A stretch of DNA of 5,261 nt, from contig JAEWKK010000005.1 in NCBI GenBank assembly GCA_023386045.1, positions 1-5,261 of the forward strand. The letters run 5' to 3'. The DNA comes from Bacteroidota bacterium (GTDB taxonomy: Bacteria > Bacteroidota > Bacteroidia > Chitinophagales > Chitinophagaceae). Under the pieces are notes generated by a model. It saw nothing but the letters and a program-made list of their open reading frames with translations, searched no databases and had not been told where the DNA came from. Both the position numbers and the translations under genes were made by a program. Numbering within the stretch: the stretch's first letter is position 1; each line of letters starts with the position of its first letter. Of the stretch, positions 1-5,261 are shown one piece after another.

Positions 1-7
1 AAGGTAT

Positions 8-42
8 AAAAAATTAGAGCGGTCATAAATAGACCGCCCTAA
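8..42 (-). terminator. Rho-independent terminator, minus strand
   Basis: Read on the minus strand, the sequence forms a stem of 11 pairs with one mismatch: TTAGGGCGGTC pairs with GACCGCTCTAA around a 7-base loop. Six T residues (complement of 8-13) follow directly. The GC-rich stem plus T tract is the classic intrinsic terminator layout. The polarity fits transcription leaving the helicase gene, whose stop codon is about 280 bases away, so it may end that transcript. It could instead serve a minus-strand small transcript from this gap. There is no T tract on the plus-strand side. Confidence 0.7.
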
Positions 43-44
43 AG

Positions 45-64
45 AGGCTGACATAAAGTCGCCT
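45..64. repeat. Stem-loop next to the terminator
   Basis: AGGC and GAC, separated by one bulged T, pair with GTC and GCCT around an ATAAA loop, giving seven pairs. An A run follows on the plus strand (T run before it on the minus strand), so it is not itself a standard terminator in either direction. Its GAC-ATAAA-GTC core resembles the GGTC-ATAAATA-GACC core of the neighbouring terminator, so the two hairpins look like relatives or a paired 3' structure of the same minus-strand transcript. Confidence 0.45.
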
Positions 65-116
65 AAAAAACAAAATTAAAAATATGATCCAATAACTATT
101 GTTATTTAACACAGAA

Positions 117-204
117 TCTTCGTGGTTCTTGGTGTCCTTGGTGCTCCTAAAAAAACATCAAAATAGCCGCATCACGAAGTACACGAAGGTGGCACAAAGA
201 ACAC
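117..204. repeat. Imperfect inverted repeat of CACGAAG-like words
   Basis: The left arm (117-147) is made of CTTCGTG-, CTTGGTG- and CTTGGTG-type words. The right arm (171-204) is made of CACGAAG, CACGAAG and CACAAAG words with a spacing of about 9 to 11 bases. The core of the reverse-complemented left arm matches the right arm at about 12 of 15 positions, so the two arms could fold back over a roughly 23-base AT-rich middle. Words of this kind recur in intergenic DNA of many bacteria, including Bacteroidota. I can see the structure but cannot name a function. Confidence 0.6.
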
Positions 205-221
205 GGCGATCTACAATTCTT

Positions 222-269
222 TAATTCACTAGTTCATAAGTTTACGAGTTCACAAGTTCACGAGTTGGG
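222..269. repeat. Six tandem copies of an 8-base unit (RAGTTCAC)
   Basis: Six consecutive 8-base units can be read: TAATTCAC, TAGTTCAT, AAGTTTAC, GAGTTCAC, AAGTTCAC and GAGTTGGG. The consensus is RAGTTCAC, the copies differ at one to three positions, and the outermost unit is the most diverged. No unique spacers separate the units, so this is not a CRISPR array. Similar AGTTCAC/AGTTGAC runs occur in other Bacteroidota intergenic regions, as I remember them. The function is unknown. Confidence 0.7.
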
Positions 270-321
270 TCGTTTCTGAAGGATTCACTTGTAACCCTGT
301 AAGGGGTCATCCTGGTAAGGA

Positions 322-2904
322 TCATTCTTCTCCCGAAAACCCCTGCGCCAGTTGCTGCTGCATACGCTTAACCCTGTCGGCCAGTTTTTCTGAAGTCAGG
401 TTTTCCCTCATGCTATCCACCTTGATTGGAAAACAGAAAGGTGTCAGTCGCTTTGGATATGTAAGCACTATCCTGGAATGCTGGATTCTTTGCAGCATAT
501 CCCTCAACCTAAGTTCTTCCATCTGCTGGTCAAACACTTCCTGGAAAGCCTGACGTAATAAAACATTGTTCGGTTCATATTCATTGAACACATTAAACAA
601 CAATCCCGCGGACGATTGAAGGTGTCTTGCTTTTTTATGTTCGCCTGGATAACCCTGGAAGATCAGTCCACCAATCACTGCGATGTCGCGGAATTTTCTC
701 CTGGCCATTTCAGTGGCATTCACGCTGCGATGGATATCTTCCATCAGGTTGTCAGGAGAAAAAAGTTCATAGGCATTGCTGTCATCCAACGGAATGGGCT
801 GATCGCTGAGTAATTCAAAACCATAATCATTCATTGCAATAGAGAAAGTAATCGGTGTAATCCTGCTGATCCTGTAGGCAAGAATAGCTGCCATGGCTTC
901 ATGAACCAGTCTTCCTTCAAATGGATAAACAAAAAGATGAAAGCCGTCACGTGTTTCGATCTGTTCAATCAGAATTTCATTGGCCTTTGGAACTTTGGAA
1001 AGCTGGGCCTGCAATTCAAATAAGGGTTGCAGGACGCGGAGTTCCACCGGCAACGGCTCACCAGTTTTATTTTCAATAACGTTCTCAGTTTCTTCGATCA
1101 TGGTAGAAGCCTTGTCAAAAGCTTCTCTCAATACTTTACCCAGGCTAGCAGATAATGGAAGTCTTCCGCCCATCCAACTGGGTACTACCGCTTTTTTTGC
1201 ATTTGATTTTTTTACGATCACTGTCATGTCCTTGATCATCACAAGATCCAGTTGCCGTCCCGCAAGAGTAAAGCTATCACCAGGTTCCAATCTTGAGATA
1301 AACCATTCTTCAATGATGCCGATATAGCCACCAGAAAGAAATTTAACTTTCAGCATGGCATCGCTCACAATAGTGCCAATGTGCAACCTGTGACGCATGG
1401 CGATCCTGCGGCTGTTGATCCTGTATAGACCATTCTCAATTTCTACTTTTTTGTATTCATCATATTGTTGCAGTGCTTTACCTCCTGCCGTAATGAACAA
1501 AAGGATCTCATCCCATTCTTCATCTGTAAGCTCACTGAAACAATTGGTATGTTTTACTTCGTGAAGGATCTCCGAAGGAATAAATCCTTCACCGCAGGCA
1601 AGAGTGCAGAGGTATTGTGTGAGCACGTCATAACATAGCAACAGAGGTTCGCGACTTTCGATATACTCTTCGTCAATAGCTGATTTGAGTGCTGCTGCTT
1701 CTACCAGTTCAAGAGAATGTGTAGGCAGGAAATAGATTTTGCTAACAGCATCAGGACTATGACCACTACGACCGGCACGTTGAAGAAAACGTGCAACTCC
1801 TTTTGGTGAGCCCACCTGTATCACTGTTTCCACTGGACGGAAATCAACACCCAGGTCAAGACTAGCTGTACAAACAACAGCTTTTAATCTTCCTTCATGC
1901 AGGGTTTCTTCTACCCAGGTTCTCAGTTCCATTTCAATACTTCCATGGTGTAAGGCAATGGCACCGGCAAGTTCAGGTGCGAGGTTTAGTAAGGTCTGGT
2001 ACCACATTTCGCTCATGCCACGTGTGTTGATGAAGATGAGCGTAGTCTTGCTTTCTTCCAGTATCGGCAAAACTTTATGAGCAAGCTTGATCCCGAGATG
2101 ACCGGCCCAGGGATATTTTTCAATTTCATCAGGAACGATGGATTCAACCTGTATATTTTTATGAAGCCTTGCACGAACCACCACTGCTTCATTTTGCGGA
2201 GTGACCATCTGCAATGGTTTCAGCAATACTTCCATGGCCTGTTGAAGGTTGCCAATGGTGGCTGAGATACCCCATACAGATAACGGAGAAATAGTTTTTG
2301 TTTTATCAGAAGTTTTAAATTGATCGTTTATGTTTTTTGTTTGAAGTCCAACAAGACGGCTGATCGCAAGTTCAACCTGCACACCTCTTTTGCTGCCCAC
2401 CAGTTCATGCCATTCATCAACTGCGATCAGTTGTAAGTTTTTAAAAGCATCAGGATAATTTTTTTGTCCCAGCAATAAATGAAGACTTTCAGGAGTAATG
2501 ATCAATACTTCAGGAGTTTGTCTTTTTTGTTTCTGCCTTTCGCTCATGGTAGTATCACCATTTCGGATACCTACCTTCCACTGCATTCCAAGTTGTTCAA
2601 TCACTTCTTCCATAGCGCGACCAATATCTTTTGCCAGGGCACGCAGTGGAGTGATCCAGATCAATTGCAGTCCATTTTTAGATTTTGACTGATAGTTATT
2701 TGGATGGTGGTTGATAAAATGAATGAGTGTGCCAAGGAAAACCGAAAAAGTTTTACCTGTGCCTGTAGGAGCATTAACTAGTCCGCTTTTTCCATTGATG
2801 ATGTGCTGCCAGGCTTCTTCCTGGTAAGCAAAGGGCTGGAAATTCTTTGATGCAAGCCAGTCTTTAATGATTCGGTATCCCTTAATGCTTTCCAGTTTCA
2901 GCAT
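322..2904 (-). CDS. Ligase-associated Lhr-like DEXH-box DNA helicase
   Basis: This is a complete 860-residue superfamily 2 helicase, expected to use ATP to move along DNA and unwind duplexes in cytoplasmic DNA repair. Visible motifs are a Q-motif-like FAYQ near residue 25, Walker A APTGTGKT at 45-52, motif Ia TPLRALAKD at 85-93, Ib TPESLHLLL at 137-145, the Walker B box DEWH at 163-166, motif III SATIGN at 214-219, motif IV around 288-299, motif V TASLDLGVDF at 346-355 and motif VI QRAGRSGH at 375-382. The rest, about 400-860, matches the extent of the winged-helix and beta-barrel 'Lhr core' plus the family's C-terminal part. DEWH and this length fit the ligase-associated branch rather than the much longer E. 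coli Lhr. The ATG at 2904 is the first after an upstream in-frame stop (2980-2982), and the N-terminus starts as expected for the family. There is no Shine-Dalgarno sequence, which is normal for Bacteroidota. A polar stretch near 187-207 may be a lineage-specific loop. The usual partner genes (ATP-dependent ligase, exonuclease, phosphoesterase) are not in the window. Confidence 0.96.
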   Translation of the reverse strand: MLKLESIKGYRIIKDWLASKNFQPFAYQEEAWQHIINGKSGLVNAPTGTGKTFSVFLGTLIHFINHHPNNYQSKSKNGLQLIWITPLRALAKDIGRAMEEVIEQLGMQWKVGIRNGDTTMSERQKQKRQTPEVLIITPESLHLLLGQKNYPDAFKNLQLIAVDEWHELVGSKRGVQVELAISRLVGLQTKNINDQFKTSDKTKTISPLSVWGISATIGNLQQAMEVLLKPLQMVTPQNEAVVVRARLHKNIQVESIVPDEIEKYPWAGHLGIKLAHKVLPILEESKTTLIFINTRGMSEMWYQTLLNLAPELAGAIALHHGSIEMELRTWVEETLHEGRLKAVVCTASLDLGVDFRPVETVIQVGSPKGVARFLQRAGRSGHSPDAVSKIYFLPTHSLELVEAAALKSAIDEEYIESREPLLLCYDVLTQYLCTLACGEGFIPSEILHEVKHTNCFSELTDEEWDEILLFITAGGKALQQYDEYKKVEIENGLYRINSRRIAMRHRLHIGTIVSDAMLKVKFLSGGYIGIIEEWFISRLEPGDSFTLAGRQLDLVMIKDMTVIVKKSNAKKAVVPSWMGGRLPLSASLGKVLREAFDKASTMIEETENVIENKTGEPLPVELRVLQPLFELQAQLSKVPKANEILIEQIETRDGFHLFVYPFEGRLVHEAMAAILAYRISRITPITFSIAMNDYGFELLSDQPIPLDDSNAYELFSPDNLMEDIHRSVNATEMARRKFRDIAVIGGLIFQGYPGEHKKARHLQSSAGLLFNVFNEYEPNNVLLRQAFQEVFDQQMEELRLRDMLQRIQHSRIVLTYPKRLTPFCFPIKVDSMRENLTSEKLADRVKRMQQQLAQGFSGEE

Positions 2905-3143
2905 AAAAAAAGTAAAGCTACGTTCAGTTGAGAATGAAAAAACATATAGGCAAAACCATGGCCCTGATGTTAAAAATCTTCAATTCATCAACAAAAAAAC
3001 AGTTATTAAACGGTGGATGAAAAATCGCCTTTTTAGGAGTTTTATGGTATGGCATAGTATCTGCTTCCCCGAAATGGGTATTGTTAATCACGATTTTATC
3101 ATCAATATTCACACTTTTTAACATGTAATCAAAACGTATACTA

Positions 3144-3347
3144 TTGAAAAATAAACCTGTACTTACTTCAAGAGAAACTGAGGTCATGAAACTTGTAGGA
3201 ATAGGATTACCTAACAAAGCTATTGCCATGCAATTGGGTATTAGCGCAGAGACTGTCAAAAAGCATTTGAAGAATGTGTATGAAAAATTGGAGGCAAGAA
3301 ATAAAATTGAAGCGCTGAATAAATTGAATGGCCAAATGGGGAGCTGA
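3144..3347 (+). CDS. Orphan LuxR/GerE-type helix-turn-helix protein, TTG start
   Basis: The 67-residue product is almost entirely one LuxR C-terminal DNA-binding domain. Residues 7-61 carry the family pattern: LTSRE at 7-11, GLPNKAIA at 21-28, L31, IS at 33-34, TVK at 37-39, H41, N44, Y46, KL at 48-49 and the N53-E56 region. The recognition helix is about 34-45. No receiver, PAS or ligand-binding domain precedes it, unlike full-length NarL/FixJ-type regulators. The start is uncertain. An in-frame TAA lies at 3126-3128 and no ATG occurs between it and the domain, so TTG at 3144 is the only start that keeps the whole domain; the ATG at 3186 would remove the first helix. Either this is a true stand-alone HTH protein or the intact 3' end of a decayed longer regulator. 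A role as transcription regulator is inferred from the fold; its targets are unknown. A stem-loop follows the stop by 9 bases. Confidence 0.65.
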   Translation: MKNKPVLTSRETEVMKLVGIGLPNKAIAMQLGISAETVKKHLKNVYEKLEARNKIEALNKLNGQMGS

Positions 3348-3356
3348 TGGATATAA

Positions 3357-3394
3357 TTGAGAAAAACCTACCTCTTTATTGGTATTTTTCTCAA
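3357..3394 (+). terminator. Stem-loop after the HTH gene, possible terminator
   Basis: TTGAGAAAAA and TACC, separated by a bulged CC, pair perfectly with GGTA and TTTTTCTCAA around an 8-base TCTTTATT loop, giving 14 pairs. The position, nine bases past the HTH stop codon, suggests transcript termination or 3'-end protection. The T-rich part lies inside the right arm rather than after it, and the stem is AT-rich, so it is not a textbook intrinsic terminator. Confidence 0.5.
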
Positions 3395-3628
3395 AAACAT
3401 TGCATGGAAATAGGCTTTAATTTATTTCTAATCTATATTCGATCACTCTTCGCCCTTAACCAACCCTATCCACTTTCCTGAAAAATTTCTTCACACGCCG
3501 GTTGAGTAAAAAACCATAAGCAGAAAAGATTTTGCCTGTACATTTTTTTATATGGGCAATCAGCTTTGCATTGATATTTATTACAGGCATAGAACTGTAA
3601 ATCCGTCTCACCTTATGAATAATACACA

Positions 3629-3646
3629 GCAATTCGCATGAATTGC
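3629..3646. promoter_or_regulatory. 7-4-7 inverted repeat, possible operator
   Basis: GCAATTC and GAATTGC form perfect 7-base arms around a GCAT spacer, 54 bases before the start codon at 3701. Two-fold symmetry of this size is typical of a dimeric regulator site. The neighbouring LuxR-type HTH protein is one conceivable binder, but that is a guess. It could equally be a chance hairpin in the leader. Confidence 0.35.
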
Positions 3647-3662
3647 AATCCACCTTCCCTTG

Positions 3663-3714
3663 GCAACCAAAACTAACTGTTCATTTTTTAAACTGCTGGT
3701 ATGCAACCAAAACT
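3663..3714. repeat. 12-base direct repeat overlapping a start codon
   Basis: GCAACCAAAACT occurs exactly at 3663-3674 and again at 3703-3714, with start points 40 bases apart. The second copy begins at the G of the ATG start codon at 3701 and covers codons 2 to 4 and most of codon 5. It may be a trace of a small duplication or a site for a regulator or RNA; the sequence alone does not decide this. Confidence 0.6.
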
Positions 3715-3775
3715 TCGCTTGCTTTTGATGACGGCTGTCATCATGATGACTTCATTCGTCAATCTTTATTCCCAG
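3701..3775 (+). other. Signal peptide of the MopE-repeat protein
   Basis: Codons 1-25 encode a short basic start (K4, R6), a hydrophobic core LLLMTAVIMMTSFV at 7-20, and a polar end NLYSQ at 21-25. A Q right at the expected cleavage point is frequent in exported Bacteroidota proteins. No lipobox Cys is present, so this looks like a signal peptidase I substrate rather than a lipoprotein. The exact cleavage site is inferred. Confidence 0.8.
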
Positions 3776-5261
3776 AATTTATTTGAAAGTTTTAGTGATG
3801 GTAATTTCACTTCAAATCCCGTTTGGGGCGGTAATGTTTCCGACTGGAATATAGTAAGCAACAGTGATGTATCAACTGGTGCTACTGGTTCAAATACATT
3901 AAGACTAAGTGTGTCTTCTGGTTCAGGAACAAAATACCTGAGTTCACAAATAAGCAGTTGGGGAGATGGTCAAGAATGGGGCTTCTGGATTGGCCGGAGA
4001 GGGCAAGCCTATACTCTCGAAAATCAACTACATATCTGGCTGTATGCGAATGAGGCAGATCTTACTTCTTCCACAGTGGATGGATACAGGATCAGCATCG
4101 GCGATAACACTGGTGGTGATGAATTGCGGTTGGAATATATTGTGAATGGTGCAGTTTCTGCTACCGTAATCACTTCAAGTGGTTCCATTCCCAACACTTT
4201 GGAAGATATTGGTTTTCTGTTACGAATCACTCGGTCTAATACTGGTGTGTGGAATTTATACACTTCCACTCTTCCAACTGCAAGTAGTACAGGTGCTATA
4301 GCAACAGATATTCCCAACGCTGCTTCAACAACAGTTAACCAGGGAACTGCTACGAATAATTCATTGGTTCCTTCTTCTAATGGTTACCTGGGCTTTGATG
4401 CCTTACATACTACTGGTGGTCCTGCAAGGGCTACCGTTGAAATTGACCAGATCTATTTTACCACATGCACAGCTTCCACTTTTTATTTAGATAATGATGG
4501 GGATGGTTTTGGTAACCCTGCCATTACAGTTTCTGACTGCACGGCGCCAGAAGGGTATGTCAATAACAATACTGATTGTGATGATGACAATGTGAATATT
4601 CATCCAGGGGCTACTGAAACCTGTAATGGGATAGATGACGATTGCGACGGAATTATTGACGAAGGTGTAACCACCACTTATTACGAAGACAATGACCATG
4701 ATGGTTATGGGAATCCTGCAGCAAGTATCCAGGCTTGTTCGGCTCCTGAAGGATATGTGACTAATAATACCGATTGTGATGATGCCAGTGCTGCTGTGCA
4801 CCCAGGCGCAACAGAAGTATGTAATGGTATCGATGATGATTGTGATGGCTTTATCGATGAAGGTGTGAAAACCACTTTTTATGAAGATGCAGACGGTGAT
4901 GGTTTTGGTAATCCATTATCTACAACACAGGCCTGCACTGCACCTGCCGGTTATGTGACTAATTCAGATGACTGTGATGATGTGCATGGGGACATCAACC
5001 CTAATACGGTCTGGTACCTGGATGCAGATGGTGATGGGTATTATACTTCTTCCCAGGTTTCCTGTACTTCTCCTGGCGTTGGCTATACAAGAACTGTAAT
5101 CGCTTCTGGCGACTGTGCACCAGCAGATAATACTAAATGGCAATCAGCGCTTCTTTACATAGATGCTGACGGTGATAATTATGATGCAGGACAGGAAACA
5201 GTTTGCTATGGTGCAACCTATCCTTCCACCTACAAACAAAATACGCTAGGTACTGATTGCG
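3701..5261 (+). CDS. Secreted MopE-repeat (putative metal-binding) protein, 3' end missing
   Basis: The frame is open for 520 codons and runs off the window, so the C-terminus is missing. The ATG at 3701 is the first start after an in-frame TAA at 3689. Residues 1-25 form a signal peptide: K4 and R6, then hydrophobic 7-20, with likely cleavage near LYS-Q at 24-25. Residues about 26-256 make a beta-rich, Trp/Gly/Ser/Thr-rich module with EWGFWIGRR at 92-100, TVDGYRISIGD at 125-135 and DIGFLLRITR at 169-178. I recognise this kind of N-terminal module from Bacteroidota surface proteins, probably a jelly-roll or ConA-like fold. From 260 on come Asp/Cys-rich repeats: a DxDGDGFGN calcium-loop-like motif, a Cys, APEGYV, DCDD, HPGATE, C-NGIDDDCDG and a closing DEG. 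These match the putative metal-binding motif of the MopE family. The role is probably extracellular adhesion or structure with bound calcium or another metal; no enzyme motif is seen. A C-terminal type IX secretion sorting domain is expected but lies beyond the window. Confidence 0.92.
   Translation, partial: MQPKLRLLLMTAVIMMTSFVNLYSQNLFESFSDGNFTSNPVWGGNVSDWNIVSNSDVSTGATGSNTLRLSVSSGSGTKYLSSQISSWGDGQEWGFWIGRRGQAYTLENQLHIWLYANEADLTSSTVDGYRISIGDNTGGDELRLEYIVNGAVSATVITSSGSIPNTLEDIGFLLRITRSNTGVWNLYTSTLPTASSTGAIATDIPNAASTTVNQGTATNNSLVPSSNGYLGFDALHTTGGPARATVEIDQIYFTTCTASTFYLDNDGDGFGNPAITVSDCTAPEGYVNNNTDCDDDNVNIHPGATETCNGIDDDCDGIIDEGVTTTYYEDNDHDGYGNPAASIQACSAPEGYVTNNTDCDDASAAVHPGATEVCNGIDDDCDGFIDEGVKTTFYEDADGDGFGNPLSTTQACTAPAGYVTNSDDCDDVHGDINPNTVWYLDADGDGYYTSSQVSCTSPGVGYTRTVIASGDCAPADNTKWQSALLYIDADGDNYDAGQETVCYGATYPSTYKQNTLGTDC
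4478..5002 (+). repeat. 198-base tandem repeats encoding MopE-type units
   Basis: Two full units of 66 codons lie head to tail at 4478-4675 (residues 260-325) and 4676-4873 (326-391). A third starts at 4874 and ends after DCDD and INP near residue 434. Each full unit has the order aromatic pair, DxDxDG loop, GNP, Cys, APEGYV, DCDD, HPGATE, CNGIDDDCDG, DEG. The third lacks the PGATE and IDDDCDG half. Two more diverged units follow, with DADGDGYY near residue 441 and DADGDNYD near 488. The in-frame 198-base period points to growth by duplication. Confidence 0.85.

Larger units (their letters stand above)
1..321. other. Gene-free region rich in short repeats and stem-loops
   Basis: I find no credible coding sequence in these 321 bases on either strand. 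The region lies downstream of the helicase gene. It contains, from left to right, a minus-strand intrinsic terminator, a second stem-loop, a small AT-rich inverted repeat (AATAAC, four-base loop, GTTATT at 91-106), an imperfect inverted repeat of CACGAAG-like words, and a run of 8-base tandem units. The stretch 270-321 holds only a weak 5-base stem (ATCCT/AGGAT, 309-322) touching the helicase stop codon. Such mixtures of degenerate words are common in intergenic DNA of Bacteroidota, as I recall them; their function is unknown. Confidence 0.75.
3348..3700. other. 353-base non-coding gap before the surface-protein gene
   Basis: I see no convincing gene here. The open frames are short (a 25-codon plus frame from 3404 and a 65-codon minus frame at 3456-3653) and resemble no family I know. 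The gap holds the stem-loop behind the HTH gene, a 7-4-7 inverted repeat at 3629-3646 and one copy of a 12-base direct repeat at 3663-3674. It must contain the promoter of the gene starting at 3701, but I find no clear match to the Bacteroidota TAnnTTTG -7 box in the last 150 bases. Confidence 0.6.

Noticed and set aside
222..269. Possible CRISPR array
   Set aside because: The units are 8 bases and directly adjacent, with no unique spacers and no cas genes in the window.
309..322. Small hairpin ATCCT/AGGAT at the helicase stop codon
   Set aside because: Only five pairs and no T tract in the minus-strand direction; too weak to call a terminator.
980..1327. 115-codon plus-strand frame inside the helicase gene
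   Set aside because: Antisense shadow of a strongly conserved helicase coding region; no domain. The other short plus-strand frames between 616 and 2692 are rejected for the same reason.
2939..2946. TATGTTTT on the minus strand as a -7 box (TAnnTTTG) for the helicase gene
   Set aside because: The position, 35 bases from the start codon, is plausible, but the last base differs and no TTG -33 element is found at the expected distance, so it is not annotated as a promoter.
2867..3121. 84-codon plus-strand open frame
   Set aside because: It overlaps the helicase start on the other strand, resembles no family, and ends before the HTH gene in a different frame.
2924..3259. 111-codon minus-strand open frame
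   Set aside because: It overlaps the LuxR HTH coding sequence on the opposite strand, has no recognisable domain, and its first third is the antisense of the conserved HTH domain.
3404..3481. 25-codon plus-strand frame behind the HTH gene stem-loop
   Set aside because: Very short and hydrophobic, as expected by chance in T-rich DNA, with no start signal that stands out.
3456..3653. 65-codon minus-strand open frame rich in Lys and Arg
   Set aside because: No recognised motif, AT-rich non-coding context and no supporting neighbours; it also spans the 7-4-7 inverted repeat. Kept only as part of the gap description.
4024..4801. Two minus-strand frames of 97 and 104 codons opposite the MopE-repeat gene
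   Set aside because: Antisense shadows of the N-terminal module and of the Asp-rich repeats; their composition (many Ile, Val, Ser and Thr) follows from the complementary GAT/GAC/AAT codons.

Overview
The window most likely comes from a member of the Bacteroidota, probably Chitinophagaceae or a relative; this is inferred from gene content, not from a marker gene. The clues are a helicase of the ligase-associated Lhr-like family, a secreted MopE-repeat protein with an N-terminal module typical of Bacteroidota surface proteins, start codons with no clear Shine-Dalgarno sequence, and short degenerate intergenic repeats of the CACGAAG and AGTTCAC kinds.

Layout. Bases 1-321 hold no gene. They contain a good minus-strand intrinsic terminator (8-42), a second stem-loop (45-64), an imperfect inverted repeat built from CACGAAG-like words (117-204), and six tandem copies of an 8-base unit (222-269). 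Bases 322-2904 on the minus strand encode a complete 860-residue Lhr-type DEXH-box helicase. A 239-base gap follows. Next is a tiny plus-strand orphan LuxR/GerE helix-turn-helix protein (3144-3347), whose only available start is TTG and which may be the tail of a decayed longer gene. A stem-loop lies just behind it. Bases 3348-3700 are non-coding and hold a 7-4-7 inverted repeat and a 12-base direct repeat whose second copy begins at the G of the next start codon. From 3701 to the window edge, one plus-strand frame stays open for 520 codons. It encodes a secreted protein with a signal peptide, a beta-rich N-terminal module and a string of Asp/Cys-rich MopE-like metal-binding repeats, and it is cut off by the end of the window.

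The genes do not form an operon. The helicase points left and the other two genes point right. The helicase is a DNA-repair enzyme of the cytoplasm, the HTH protein is a probable DNA-binding regulator, and the large gene is a probable cell-surface or secreted protein. Nothing in the sequence links their functions. I see no convincing new multi-gene system. The points most worth following are the orphan HTH gene with its ATG-TAA leader, the degrading repeat series in the surface protein, and the two kinds of intergenic repeat.
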